NCBI GenBank assembly: GCA_050949055.1
Contig: JBMNFA010000007.1
Location: 62,001-126,000 of the forward strand
Length of the DNA: 64,000 nt
Source: JAEZJZ01 sp050949055
GTDB taxonomy: Bacteria > Bacillota > UBA994 > UBA5500
Reading direction: 5' to 3'
Shown here: positions 1 through 9,134 of the stretch, one piece after another
Position numbering within the stretch: the stretch's first letter is position 1
Layout of the letters: each line of letters opens with the position of its first letter
Program-made: the position numbers and the translations under genes
Notes under the pieces: model-generated
What the model was told of the DNA's origin: nothing
Seen by the model: only the letters and a program-made list of their open reading frames with translations
Databases searched by the model: none

Positions 1-690
1 CGGCTGTTTCAGTCCGGTGCGCCGCCAGTAGCGGAGCAAGAAGGTGAGAGTGTGAGGCGTTGGAAACTTGGGTGGGCGGCCGAAGCCTCCATATTCTGCA
101 TCGAAGGACCGCAGTAGCTGCTCCTCTGCCTGTTCCAGCGTACTCAGCTGCAAGGCCTGGGTGTCGTGGGCTAATACAGCTCCCCGTTCCAAATGCGCCT
201 GCACTTCTCTAGCAGCCTCCAACAGGCGTTCCCGTTTGGTCTGCCAGGCCTGCTGCAGCGCTGGTGCCAGATCCAACAACCCCGGACGCCCCGATCGGCT
301 TTCCTTCGGAAAGTAGGTGCCGGCGTAGAAGGGCTGCTTCTCTGGAGTGAGAATCACCGTCAGCGGCCAGCCGCCGCTGCCCGTCAGTGCCTGGCACACC
401 GCCATGTAATAGGCGTCCAAGTCTGGCCGCTCCTCCCGGTCCACCTTCACACAGACGAAAGCTTCATTCAGCACATCGGCCACTTCCTCGTCTTCAAAGG
501 ACTCCCTCTCCATCACATGACACCAATGGCAGGTGGAATAGCCTATGGACAGGAAGATGGGTACGTCGCGCCGCCGGGCCTCGTTAAACGCCTCCTCTCC
601 CCAGGGGTACCAATCCACCGGATTATAGGCATGCTGCAGCAGGTAAGGGGACTTCTCTTTGGCCAAACGATTGGCTGTGGACTTGGGCAT
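1..690 (-). CDS. Thioredoxin-fold DUF255 protein (YyaL family), 3' part outside the window
   Basis: The minus strand is open from an ATG at 690 to the window edge, giving the first 230 residues. An AAGGAGG ribosome-binding site lies about 9 nt upstream. The N-terminus reads as a classic DUF255/YyaL thioredoxin-like domain: SPYLLQHAYNPVDWYPW at about 14-30, then FLSIGYSTCHWCHVMERESF, with the CHWC redox motif at 54-57. Family members are usually 600-700 aa with a glycosidase-like (alpha/alpha)6 barrel after this domain, so roughly two thirds is missing only because the window starts here. The substrate is not known for the family; a thiol redox or sugar-related role has been suggested. The gene diverges from copA across 455 bp without genes. 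Family assignment is firm; function is unknown. Confidence 0.9.
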   Translation of the reverse strand, partial: MPKSTANRLAKEKSPYLLQHAYNPVDWYPWGEEAFNEARRRDVPIFLSIGYSTCHWCHVMERESFEDEEVADVLNEAFVCVKVDREERPDLDAYYMAVCQALTGSGGWPLTVILTPEKQPFYAGTYFPKESRSGRPGLLDLAPALQQAWQTKRERLLEAAREVQAHLERGAVLAHDTQALQLSTLEQAEEQLLRSFDAEYGGFGRPPKFPTPHTLTFLLRYWRRTGLKQP

Positions 691-706
691 CCGCACCGCC
701 TCCTTG

Positions 707-1072
707 CTGTTCGTCGTCTGGTAGTATTCCCTGGACAGCCCCAAAGATGGCCGCCAGATGTGGAACAGCGCTATTTTCGGCCTGTGCCTTGGCATTGTTT
801 ACATAAAGCACGCGCAGAGGCAAACTGTCTCTTTGTTGGCGTTATGTCAGCCGTTCATTGCCATCAAATGCAGACAACACTAGCCGCAAGACATCGCGCC
901 GTGGCGTGCGGTTTCTTCGTCTCTTCACGCCTCAAGCTGCTCGTGTGCGCCTGCCATGCCGTTCAGATATGCCAGACGATTTGGGGAACCTTACTAAGAG
1001 GGAACTACCTTTGCGGGCACGTTCTAACATTTCATTAACCATGCAAAAAACAGCTGGACTGCTAAATCTGAC
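707..1072. other. Non-coding divergent spacer
   Basis: This is the space between the DUF255 gene and the copA promoter. Open frames here are short, lack ribosome-binding sites and resemble nothing I recognise. I see no tRNA, repeat or riboswitch. It must hold the promoter of the leftward gene, which I could not pick out with confidence. Confidence 0.5.
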
Positions 1073-1127
1073 TTGACTAGTCGGAATTAGGGTGGCATAA
1101 TGAACTTGAGATACCCCCTTGGGGTAT
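1073..1127 (+). promoter_or_regulatory. copA promoter with CsoR-like operator
   Basis: A sigma-A-type promoter is visible: TTGACT at 1073-1078, a 17-bp spacer, and CATAAT at 1096-1101. Directly at the expected transcription start is a perfect inverted repeat, ATACCCC (1111-1117), three bases, GGGGTAT (1121-1127). TACCCC/GGGGTA palindromes of this kind are typical binding sites of the copper-sensing repressor CsoR. The position suggests repression that is relieved by Cu(I). No csoR or copZ gene lies next to copA in this window, so the regulator would be encoded elsewhere. Confidence 0.75.
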
Positions 1128-1145
1128 ATGTTGGAGGTGAGTGGA

Positions 1146-3578
1146 ATGCCGGATCAGCAGAAAATAACACTGAAAATTGCAGGCATGACCTGTGCTGCGT
1201 GTTCAGCCAGGATCGAAAAGGTCTTGAAGCGCACCGATGGCATACTGGAAGCTAACGTCAACCTGGCTGCCGAGAAGGCCACAGTTTCTTTTGATCCTGC
1301 GCTGATCAGTGTGGACGATATTGTCAGCAAGATCGCGGGCCTGGGTTACCAGGGTGAGCTGGCCGATGCCGCCAAGTTGGAGCTGAGTATAGATGGCATG
1401 ACTTGCGCCGCCTGTGCTGCCCGCATCGAAAAGGTGCTCAGCCGCATTCCAGGGGTGAGCAGCGCGAACGTCAATCTGGCTGCCAATCGAGCGACGGTGC
1501 ACTACGATCGCTCGGCGGTCAGTGCAGCGCAGTTGACTCAGGCGGTAGAAAAAGCCGGCTATGCGGCAACCATTATTGAGGGGACTCAGAACGCCGACCG
1601 GGAGAAGGCAGCACGGGAGCGAGAGATCCGCACCCTCAAGTGGCAATTTGCCGTCGGGGCCATTCTGTCGTTGCCAATGATCTGGATGATGCTGAATATG
1701 CTGTTTAGGTTTCCGGCACCGCACATCCTGCATACCCCTTTGTTTCAATTTGTGATCGCCACCCCAGTGCAGTTCATAGTCGGCTGGGGCTTCTATGTGG
1801 GCGCATATACGTCTTTGCGCAACAAGAGTGCCAACATGGATGTGCTGGTGGCCTTGGGTACCAGTGCAGCCTATCTGCTCAGCGTCTACAACACCTTTTT
1901 TGCCCAGGTGCCCCATGGCGAAATGCCCCACCTCTATTATGAGAGTGCTGTGGTCATAATCACCCTGATCAAGCTGGGCAAGCTGCTGGAGGCGGTGGCC
2001 AAAGGCAAGACCTCCGAGGCGATCAAGAAGTTGATCGGATTGCAGGCCAAGACAGCCCGGGTAATCCGTAAGGGCAGCGAGGTGGACATCCCCATCGAAG
2101 AGGTGGTGCCGGGCGACCTGATCGTCGTGCGACCGGGGGAGAAGATTCCAGTGGATGGCGTGATCACCGAGGGTCACTCTACTGTGGACGAGTCCATGCT
2201 CACCGGCGAGAGCGTGCCGGTGGATAAGCAAGCTGGCGACGAGGTGATCGGGGCCACGATCAACAAGCACGGCACCTTCCGGTTTAAGGCAACCAAGGTG
2301 GGCGCGGAGACGGCTTTGGCCCAGATCATCAAGGTGGTGGAAGAGGCCCAGGGTTCCAAGGCCCCAATTCAGCGGCTGGCCGATGTCATCTCCGGAGTGT
2401 TCGTGCCGGTGGTGGTGGGGATCGCTGTGGTCACCTTTGTTGGTTGGTACTTGGTCAGCCGCAATGCGGAGACAGCCATCATCAACATGACTGCGGTGCT
2501 GGTGATCGCCTGTCCGTGCGCTTTGGGATTGGCGACCCCCACCTCCATCATGGTGGGCACCGGCAAAGGAGCGGAATTGGGCGTGTTGTTCAAGGGCGGC
2601 GAGCATCTGGAGAGCGCCCACAAGTTGACCGATGTGGTCCTGGACAAGACAGGCACCATCACCAAGGGCGAACCGGACGTCACCGATGTGGTAGTTTTGG
2701 GCAGCATTATCTCAGATGAGAACCAGCTGTTGGCGTTGACGGCAGCGGTAGAGCAGCCTTCGGAGCACCCGCTGGGCCAAGCCATTGTACGGGCGGCGAA
2801 GGGGCGGCAGCTGGAACTGCAGTCGCCCGTCGGTTTTCGGGCCTTCCCCGGCCACGGCATCGCGGCGGAAGTGAATGGACAGTCGGTTCTGGTGGGCAAT
2901 CGCCAGCTGATGCAGACCACTGGCATAGATGTCGCGGCATATCAGGAGCGGATGGAAGCGCTGGAGGAGCAGGGCAAGACGGCCATGTTGGTGGCGGTGG
3001 CAGGGCAGCCAGCCGGCATCGTGGCGGTAGCCGATACCATCAAGGAGACCTCTGCGCAGGCCATCTCGGACTTGCAGCGCCTGGGCTTGGGAGTGTATAT
3101 GATTACCGGTGACAACTGGCGGACCGCAAAGGCGATTGCCCGCTTGGTGGGCATCGACGAGCAGCATGTGCTGGCGGAAGTTTTGCCCGAGAACAAGGCG
3201 GCCGAAGTGCAGCGACTGAAGGATCAGGGGCGCAAGGTGGGAATGGTGGGCGACGGCATCAACGATGCCCCAGCCTTGGCCACCGCCGATGTGGGCATGG
3301 CCATCGGCACTGGTACGGACGTGGCCATGGAGGCCGCCGATATCACGCTGATGCGCGGCGACCTGCGCTCCATTGTGCAGGCCATCCGCCTCAGCCGTGC
3401 TACCATGCGCAACATCAAGCAAAACCTGTTTTGGGCCTTCTTCTACAACACCGTCGGGATTCCCATCGCTGCGCTCGGCTTCCTCAACCCGATCATTGCC
3501 GGCGCGGCCATGGCCTTCAGTTCGGTCAGCGTGGTCACCAACGCCTTGCGTTTGCGGCGGGTGGATGTCAGCAATTGA
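1146..3578 (+). CDS. copA: Copper-translocating P-type ATPase (P1B-1)
   Basis: This 810-aa Cu(I)-exporting ATPase acts in the cytoplasmic membrane. Two tandem heavy-metal-associated domains come first, each with a GMTCAAC motif (about residues 13-19 and 80-90). The ion-binding CPC motif follows in IACPCALGLATPTS, then the phosphorylation site DKTGT, the SEHPLGQAIV histidine motif, TGDN, and GDGINDAPAL in the ATP-binding lobe. The length is normal for CopA. I place the start at ATG 1146 because GGAGGTG lies 6 nt upstream. The longer frame from TTG 1119 would begin inside the operator. The gene is monocistronic behind a CsoR-like operator. Its stop codon TGA is the first part of a dispersed palindromic repeat. 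Confidence 0.97.
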   Translation: MPDQQKITLKIAGMTCAACSARIEKVLKRTDGILEANVNLAAEKATVSFDPALISVDDIVSKIAGLGYQGELADAAKLELSIDGMTCAACAARIEKVLSRIPGVSSANVNLAANRATVHYDRSAVSAAQLTQAVEKAGYAATIIEGTQNADREKAAREREIRTLKWQFAVGAILSLPMIWMMLNMLFRFPAPHILHTPLFQFVIATPVQFIVGWGFYVGAYTSLRNKSANMDVLVALGTSAAYLLSVYNTFFAQVPHGEMPHLYYESAVVIITLIKLGKLLEAVAKGKTSEAIKKLIGLQAKTARVIRKGSEVDIPIEEVVPGDLIVVRPGEKIPVDGVITEGHSTVDESMLTGESVPVDKQAGDEVIGATINKHGTFRFKATKVGAETALAQIIKVVEEAQGSKAPIQRLADVISGVFVPVVVGIAVVTFVGWYLVSRNAETAIINMTAVLVIACPCALGLATPTSIMVGTGKGAELGVLFKGGEHLESAHKLTDVVLDKTGTITKGEPDVTDVVVLGSIISDENQLLALTAAVEQPSEHPLGQAIVRAAKGRQLELQSPVGFRAFPGHGIAAEVNGQSVLVGNRQLMQTTGIDVAAYQERMEALEEQGKTAMLVAVAGQPAGIVAVADTIKETSAQAISDLQRLGLGVYMITGDNWRTAKAIARLVGIDEQHVLAEVLPENKAAEVQRLKDQGRKVGMVGDGINDAPALATADVGMAIGTGTDVAMEAADITLMRGDLRSIVQAIRLSRATMRNIKQNLFWAFFYNTVGIPIAALGFLNPIIAGAAMAFSSVSVVTNALRLRRVDVSN

Positions 3579-3605
3579 CACGCGGGGACAGTCACCTCGT
3601 GTCAA
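3575..3605. repeat. Dispersed palindrome family, copy 1 (TGACACG arms)
   Basis: The arms TTGACACG (3575-3582) and CGTGTCAA (3598-3605) are perfectly complementary. The core is a slightly degraded GGGGACAGTCACC. The copA stop codon (3576-3578) is the TGA of the left arm. There is no long T-run after it, so use as an intrinsic terminator is uncertain. Confidence 0.8.
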
Positions 3606-3741
3606 CAGGAGAAACCGCTGGCTAGATAGAAGTAGGGTAGCAGGAGACCCATGCTGCCCTATTTTCTTTGCCTGAGCATATAGGCTGAGCAGATGACCCA
3701 GACTAGATGCGTGACGCACCGATTATGGGAGGGGAGTGGCG

Positions 3742-5127
3742 TTGAAAACGAAATATGACGTTGCCTTGATTGGCGCTGGTCCGGCAGCGATCTATGCGGC
3801 CTATGAACTGCTACAGCAGGCTCCAGATCTGGAGATAGTCATGGTGGAAGCTGGTCACGACATCTACCGCCGCAAATGTCCCATTGCCGAACGCAAGGTA
3901 CGGAGCTGCATCGGCTGCAACCCCTGCGCCATCATGCGCGGATTTGGCGGGGCCGGTGCTTTTTCCGACGGTAAATATAACTTGACCAGTCAGTTCGGGG
4001 GCTGGCTGAATGACTATATGTCTGACGAGCAGGTGATGGAGTTGATTGACTACGTCGATCAAATCAACCTGCAGTTTGGCGCGCCTGATAAAGTCTATAG
4101 CTCCCACAGTACCGCCCTCAGCCGCCTGGCCTTGGCCTACGATCTGCATCTGCTGCAGGCGAAAGTGCGGCATCTGGGAACTGAAAACAACCTGCAGATC
4201 ATGAAGGCGCTGTACGACCAGCTGCGCGAGCAGATGACGATGATTTTCGATTGCCGAGTACAGAGCATTCATCAGCTGGAGCATGGCTATCGGTTGGAGT
4301 TGGAAGGCAATGATGGTATTGAGCAAGTAGATGCCACCTACCTGATCGCCGCCCCGGGGCGGGCCGGCTCAGAGTGGTTTGCCCAACAGTGCCGCGCACT
4401 GGGGCTGCAATTGTTCAACAACCAGGTGGACGTGGGCGTGCGGGTGGAGCTGCCGGCGGAGGTGTTCCAGCAGATCACCGATGAGGTCTACGAAGCCAAA
4501 TTGGTCTACCGCACCAAGCAGTATGGCGATTTGGTGCGCACCTTCTGCATGAATCCAAACGGGTATGTGGTGGCCGAAAACAACGATGGCATCATCACCG
4601 TCAACGGCCACTCTTATCGGGATGAGAAGCTGCACAGTCAGAATACCAACTTTGCTCTGTTGGTCAGCAACCGCTTCACCCATCCCTTTAACGAACCGCA
4701 CCAATATGGCAAGCGCATCGCTTCCTTCTCCAACTTGTTGGGGGGTGGGGCCCTGGTGCAGCGCTACGGCGACCTGATCAAAGGGCGGCGCACCAACGAG
4801 CATCGCCTGGCGCAGAGTTTCGTGCGGCCGACGCTGCAAGCCACTCCGGGGGACCTCAGCTTGGTGTTGCCCAAACGACATTTGGACAACATCATCGAGA
4901 TGATCCAGGCTCTGGACAACATTGCGCCGGGGACAGCCAACCACGACACCCTGCTCTACGGGGTGGAGGTCAAATTCTACAGTTCGCGGCTAGAGCTATC
5001 CAATGAGCTGGAAACCAAGCTTCCCAACCTGTTCGCCATCGGCGATGGTGCCGGCGTCACCCGCGGCCTATCGCAGGCTAGTGCCAGCGGCGTGCACGTA
5101 GCCCGCGTGATCGCCGGGCGACTGTAG
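3742..5127 (+). CDS. FAD-dependent dehydrogenase (COG2509-like)
   Basis: This is a cytoplasmic flavoprotein of about 461 aa. The dinucleotide-binding GAGPAAIYAAYE motif lies near the N-terminus. A cysteine-rich stretch follows (CPIAERKVRSCIGCNPC), then GFGGAGAFSDGKYNL, and a C-terminal FAD-binding end IGDGAGVTRGLSQASASG. This matches the uncharacterised NAD(P)/FAD-dependent oxidoreductases of COG2509. The physiological substrate is unknown. TTG 3742 is chosen as start because the GGGAGGGG ribosome-binding site sits about 7 nt before it. GTG 3736 is in frame but almost touches that site. The gene stands alone between copA and convergent genes. Confidence 0.85.
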   Translation: MKTKYDVALIGAGPAAIYAAYELLQQAPDLEIVMVEAGHDIYRRKCPIAERKVRSCIGCNPCAIMRGFGGAGAFSDGKYNLTSQFGGWLNDYMSDEQVMELIDYVDQINLQFGAPDKVYSSHSTALSRLALAYDLHLLQAKVRHLGTENNLQIMKALYDQLREQMTMIFDCRVQSIHQLEHGYRLELEGNDGIEQVDATYLIAAPGRAGSEWFAQQCRALGLQLFNNQVDVGVRVELPAEVFQQITDEVYEAKLVYRTKQYGDLVRTFCMNPNGYVVAENNDGIITVNGHSYRDEKLHSQNTNFALLVSNRFTHPFNEPHQYGKRIASFSNLLGGGALVQRYGDLIKGRRTNEHRLAQSFVRPTLQATPGDLSLVLPKRHLDNIIEMIQALDNIAPGTANHDTLLYGVEVKFYSSRLELSNELETKLPNLFAIGDGAGVTRGLSQASASGVHVARVIAGRL

Positions 5128-5241
5128 CGAGACAGAAGGGATGGTTCTGTAATCCATGCCGGGTGGTCAATCTGTCCCGGGATCTGGTTCTTTTTCTACC
5201 TGACAAGAAGCAAGAAGCACCAGCTGTGGCTATGAGCAGTC

Positions 5242-5306
5242 AGAGGCTGCCCCTTTCGCTTCGCGGCAACGCGCGAGTGTGGAGGGAGCAGCCTCTTTCT
5301 TGTTGT
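5242..5306 (+). terminator. Possible terminator after the FAD dehydrogenase
   Basis: AGAGGCTGC (5242-5250) pairs with GCAGCCTCT (5288-5296), and a T-rich tract TTTCTTGTTGT follows. The loop is long (37 nt) but contains a smaller GC-rich inner hairpin. It lies between convergent genes. Confidence is moderate because of the long loop. Confidence 0.5.
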
Positions 5307-5359
5307 CCTGAGGAAGGATTAAGCCTCTCTCGCCAGTGTCTTGCGTGCCCCTCCTTTGC

Positions 5360-6361
5360 TCAATCCGGCCTGCCGTCCTCAAACAACGTCACCTGCGGCG
5401 GCTTGCCCTGCCAGGTGCCGATCACTCGCGTGTTGTGCAGCAGGATGGGATAGACGCGGGCGGCGGACCGGAACACGCAGGGCACGTGAGTGTCGCTGAG
5501 GAAGCGGCGCTTATCCTTGTAAGCCAGGAGCAGCACGTCAAAGGCAGGCAGATAGTGCTGCAGATCTTGCCTTGGTCCGGGGGAATCCAGCAACTCAGGC
5601 AACTGCTCAGCCAACAGGTATGCTTCATCAGATTGTTCTTCTAGGCGCACAGTGGCCAACTGCGGCTGGATCTCCTTTAGTAGCTGCCGCACCACAGGCA
5701 CACGAAAACCCGACCAGTAGACCACGTCAGCCAGCGTCACCGGACCGTAGCGAGCGATGAACCGACCGATCAGTCGCCTCTTGGCTGGCCAGGCAGAGTC
5801 TTGGGGCAGCGGCTGGTACCATGACGAGAAATAGACTGCACGGTTGCCCTTTTGTGGCCCGCGCACACAGTCACCTAAATAGCATAAGTCTTTCAGCAGA
5901 TGGGGAAGCAAGCTATCATATGGTCTTTCTAGCCCAGCTCGTACACTAATCTCCACATGCGTCAGTGGCTGCTCACCCAGTACATCCCGGATGCGCGGGT
6001 AGATGCGCTGTCGTACCTCGGCTAGGGGTATGGGCAGGCGTCGCTCCAGATAACGCCCCCAGCGCTGTGACCACTCTGCTTCCGTCGCGGCCTGATGATC
6101 CGGTGCGTCCGCAGCTAACACCAAATGCATGGTGCCGCGTACCGTCCACATCCTGAGCAGCGGTCCTCCAGGTTGCACTAAACTATCCAGCTGTTCCTCG
6201 CCAACGGTGCGTGCAGCCACTGCTTGTTTGGCGGCAGCATAGTCCTGTGCTTGCACAGCCACCAGTGAGCGCACAGTCTCCTCTGCACTGCTAAACGGTT
6301 GCACCAGGCCCAGTTGGCGCAAGTTCCACCAGGCTGCCTGTGTGAGAGTAAGTGTTTGCAT
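5360..6361 (-). CDS. Winged-helix DNA-binding domain protein (HTH_42/YcaQ-like)
   Basis: The protein has about 333 residues. It opens with LTLTQAAWWNLRQLGL and LVAVQAQDYAAAKQAVAAR, followed by RMWTVRGTMHLV, all hallmarks of the HTH_42 winged-helix family (AlkX/YcaQ relatives). Some members are DNA glycosylases acting on crosslinks or alkylated bases; many are uncharacterised. I start at ATG 6361 (MQTLTLTQ), which has a G-rich stretch about 8 nt upstream. The frame can be extended to TTG 6391 without a good ribosome-binding site. A repair role would fit the repair-rich window, but the sequence alone does not show activity. Confidence 0.75.
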   Translation of the reverse strand: MQTLTLTQAAWWNLRQLGLVQPFSSAEETVRSLVAVQAQDYAAAKQAVAARTVGEEQLDSLVQPGGPLLRMWTVRGTMHLVLAADAPDHQAATEAEWSQRWGRYLERRLPIPLAEVRQRIYPRIRDVLGEQPLTHVEISVRAGLERPYDSLLPHLLKDLCYLGDCVRGPQKGNRAVYFSSWYQPLPQDSAWPAKRRLIGRFIARYGPVTLADVVYWSGFRVPVVRQLLKEIQPQLATVRLEEQSDEAYLLAEQLPELLDSPGPRQDLQHYLPAFDVLLLAYKDKRRFLSDTHVPCVFRSAARVYPILLHNTRVIGTWQGKPPQVTLFEDGRPD

Positions 6362-6418
6362 TGGCGAAGCCCCCCATATTACAGCGATCAATGTGGCAAC
6401 CAGCGCGCAGTACCTTCC

Positions 6419-6961
6419 TTAGTACACCCCTGGCAGTCGCTTTTGATAGAATACATCGCGGCTCATCCATAGGAACCTGATCCCGATGCGGCTGTAGGGA
6501 TTGGTGGCCGTGCTCGCTCCCGCCTCGCCGTGGTACGTTTGCTGCCGCTCCACCTTGAGCAGGATGCTCAACAGGGATCCATCCAGGCTGGCGTGGTTCT
6601 GCATCCTGCCCTCACCCAGAGATAACAGGATTACCCCTTGGTTCTTCAGGCTGGCTTCCCCCGTCGCTGTGTCCACCGTGCCGATGCCGGTGTAACGGTC
6701 TGGGACCCAGGCCTCCACCGCTGTGTAGTAGTCGTCGTGATATTCCACATCCCGGACGATGACGAATCTTGCCCAGAATGATCTGGCACCGTTCAATGTC
6801 AGATGACAATAGGCCGATTGCATGTCCGACCAGGGAACGATCCCTGGACCGCCATGGACATACAAGCTGTCCAGGAAGGCCTGCGCCGAGTTGGCTACGG
6901 TCGATATCGCTGCTACACAGACCAGCACACATGTGAGCACTAGCAGGAATTTTCTTTGCAG
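6419..6961 (-). CDS. Small secreted protein of unknown function
   Basis: An N-terminal signal peptide is clear: a basic start (QRKF) followed by the hydrophobic run LLVLTCVLVCVAAISTVA and an AQA cleavage-like end. The mature part (about 150 aa) matches no family I recognise. It contains aromatic stretches such as YHDDYYTAVEAWVPDRY. The open frame extends upstream to 7198 inside the protease gene, which is implausible. The best ribosome-binding site (GGAGGGA) would serve a CTG codon at 6961, otherwise a GTG a few codons later, so the start is unsure. It lies 15 nt after the CPBP protease gene and is probably co-transcribed with it. Confidence 0.6.
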   Translation of the reverse strand: MQRKFLLVLTCVLVCVAAISTVANSAQAFLDSLYVHGGPGIVPWSDMQSAYCHLTLNGARSFWARFVIVRDVEYHDDYYTAVEAWVPDRYTGIGTVDTATGEASLKNQGVILLSLGEGRMQNHASLDGSLLSILLKVERQQTYHGEAGASTATNPYSRIGIRFLWMSRDVFYQKRLPGVY

Positions 6962-6975
6962 AGTGATCCCTCCCT

Positions 6976-7725
6976 CTAAGCTCCGGCCAGCGCAAGAGCC
7001 AGTACAACACTGATCAAATTGTGGGTGGCATGGGCGATCATGCCAGGGGCCAAAGACCCGGTGCGTTCGTAAAGGGCACCAAACAGCAATCCCGTGACGA
7101 AAAAGCTGATCAAGCCCAACCCATTGAAGTGCAGCACGGCAAACAGCAGAGAGCTGATGATCAGTCCCTTCTTGACGCCTACCTGCCGTCGCAACCATCC
7201 ATAAAGCATGCCACGGGTAAACAGCTCTTCCATTAGCGGGGCCAGTAACACCGCCGTGATGGCAAACAGCAGCCAGTCGATGCCTAGTCCGGCATTCGCC
7301 AAAGGGTTGTTGCTTTCTACTTGTGACAAATCAGTTCTAAGCAACATAGCTGCCAGCAGCGCTGTGGCCATTCTGATCACCACGCCAGCAAGATGCGTGC
7401 CCACCCCCCAGATGACTCCTTGCCGCCAGTGCCGCTTGAAGTCTTGTCGCCTCAGTTGCCAATAGGCGGCGTCCGGCCAAAAGCGATGATTGGAGTGGGT
7501 GCAAAACAGCGCGGCCAACACCAGAGCCTCTCCCACGGTCCGCAGCGATGCACTGTCGTCCCTCCAGCGCACCCCGATGCTCAACAACAAGATCGCCGCG
7601 GTAATGCTGTATCCAAAGTAAGCGCCAACCAAGCGCCACAAGTCTGCACCTCTCCAGTGTACCTCTCGTTGATCCAGGGGACCTGGCTGGGAAAATAGCA
7701 CGATTTCCTTCCCCAGTATCCTCAT
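6976..7725 (-). CDS. CPBP family intramembrane glutamic endopeptidase
   Basis: This membrane protein has 249 aa and several hydrophobic segments. It carries the family signature EELFTRGMLYGWL (the catalytic Glu-Glu pair followed by an Arg), then FAVLHFNG with the second-motif His, and a C-terminal AHATHNL histidine/asparagine motif. CPBP (Abi/CAAX-like) proteases cleave inside the membrane and are linked to bacteriocin immunity or prenyl-protein-like processing; the substrate here cannot be told. The ATG start has AGAGAGGTG 5 nt upstream. The small secreted protein gene follows on the same strand and could be a partner or substrate (inference). Confidence 0.85.
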   Translation of the reverse strand: MRILGKEIVLFSQPGPLDQREVHWRGADLWRLVGAYFGYSITAAILLLSIGVRWRDDSASLRTVGEALVLAALFCTHSNHRFWPDAAYWQLRRQDFKRHWRQGVIWGVGTHLAGVVIRMATALLAAMLLRTDLSQVESNNPLANAGLGIDWLLFAITAVLLAPLMEELFTRGMLYGWLRRQVGVKKGLIISSLLFAVLHFNGLGLISFFVTGLLFGALYERTGSLAPGMIAHATHNLISVVLALALAGA

Positions 7726-8008
7726 CGTTGCACCTCTCTTTCTCTAACAGCATCTCGTGAAGGATCATTCCAAACGAAGAGATGGGATGCCGTTCGAGCT
7801 AGGTCCTTTGACAAAGTCCTTTTCTCTACTCACCCAACTGCTTCCTGCCTGGCGCATTCGCTTACCTTTCATCTGATTTGTCACTTACCTAATCATACGC
7901 TAGACAGCTGTCATCAGTTGCAGCGAAGTCCCAGCGTCCCACGCAGGTAAGCCCCTGCCAGGTGGCGAATCGAATATAGGATCGCAACTTTGCAGAGGAG
8001 GGCAGTGA

Positions 8009-9133
8009 ATGCTCACTTGTTTACATATATCAGACCTACATCTGGGCTGGACCGCGGGTTTCCTGGCGGACAAAGCCGAACAGTTCAGCCGTCAGCGCGA
8101 TGGGCTGCTGCGCCGCATCTGCCAATGGGTTAACCAGACTGACGAGCAAATTGATCTGGTGCTGATTGTGGGAGACCTCTTCGACAGCCACCGACCTGAC
8201 CCGGCTTTGGTGGAAGCGGTGATGGCCGACCTGCGCTCCCTGACTGCAGCTGGCAGGACAGTGGTCACCGTTCCCGGCAACCACGATGAGATCACCTATC
8301 ACGATTCGGTCTACCGCCGCTTTCAGGACCGCTGGCCGGGCTACTTGGTCACAAACCCCATGCCCCAGCCTCCGCTGCAACTGACTGTTGCCGCAGAAAC
8401 AGTCTATGTCTACAGCGTCGCCTACACCGGCGGACTGACCAAAGCGACTGATTATCTTCAGCCCTATCCCAGGGTGGCAGCCGAAGGGATACATATCGGT
8501 GCTTTCCACGGCTCCCTGGATTGGGCAGCCGGGGAGAGGGGGCTGCCGCTTAAGAGCGATGCCCTCGCCGCTGCCGGCTACGACTACGTCGCCCTGGGCC
8601 ATTTTCACCAGCCCAGCCGGCTGCTGAAAGGCAGGACTACCATGGTCTATTCCGGGATGATCGAGAGCAAAGGCTTTAGCGACATCGGTTGCGGGCAGTT
8701 GGCCCTGGTGGACTTAGGCCAGTCGCAGGCCACTGTGCGGTCGCTGCCCTGGGCGGTGCCCCTGAGCCGGGTGGAGCAGGTGGACGTCAGCCTCTGTGAC
8801 AGTCAGGAGCAGTTGGATCAGTTGATTCAATCCTGGGCGGATGACCAGCTGCTGCTACGGGTGGAGCTGGTCGGCACCGCCGAATGGCTGCTGTATGGGG
8901 AGCAGCTTTGGGGCAGACATCAGGGGCAGTTTTATCATCTGGAGATCGTGGATGACAGCCTGTACTTAGGGGAAGGTCTGCTGGCCAGCTGGGCCGATGA
9001 GGCGACGGTGAGAGGTCAATATGTGCGTCAGTTGCTGGCAGAGCTTGACCAGGCCAGGGACCAACGCTCACGGCAGGTGATACAGCTGGCACTGCGGCGC
9101 GGCATCGCCGCTTTCGCGGCAAGGGGTGAGTGA
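8009..9133 (+). CDS. yhaO: DNA repair exonuclease, Mre11/SbcD-like (YhaO type)
   Basis: This 374-aa metallophosphoesterase carries the metal-binding motifs HISDLHLG (N-terminus), GDLFDSHRPDP, PGNHDEITYHD, GAFHGS and ALGHFHQPSR. These define the Mre11/SbcD nuclease fold. Pairing with the following SMC-like ATPase gene, one base after its stop, is the YhaO/YhaN arrangement of Bacillota. The pair is thought to process DNA ends in repair. The ATG has GAGGAGGG about 7 nt upstream. A second, distinct SbcD is encoded at 59971-61233. Confidence 0.88.
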   Translation: MLTCLHISDLHLGWTAGFLADKAEQFSRQRDGLLRRICQWVNQTDEQIDLVLIVGDLFDSHRPDPALVEAVMADLRSLTAAGRTVVTVPGNHDEITYHDSVYRRFQDRWPGYLVTNPMPQPPLQLTVAAETVYVYSVAYTGGLTKATDYLQPYPRVAAEGIHIGAFHGSLDWAAGERGLPLKSDALAAAGYDYVALGHFHQPSRLLKGRTTMVYSGMIESKGFSDIGCGQLALVDLGQSQATVRSLPWAVPLSRVEQVDVSLCDSQEQLDQLIQSWADDQLLLRVELVGTAEWLLYGEQLWGRHQGQFYHLEIVDDSLYLGEGLLASWADEATVRGQYVRQLLAELDQARDQRSRQVIQLALRRGIAAFAARGE

Positions 9134-9134
9134 T

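Noticed and set aside
193..1038. Plus-strand open frame of 281 codons at the window start
   Set aside because: It is antisense to the DUF255 gene, whose CHWC motif and protein-like sequence on the minus strand are unmistakable.
1203..2621. Long minus-strand open frame (472 codons) inside copA
   Set aside because: Its translation is low-complexity and family-free, it lies exactly antisense to a strongly conserved gene, and has no ribosome-binding site. The same applies to 2712-3719.
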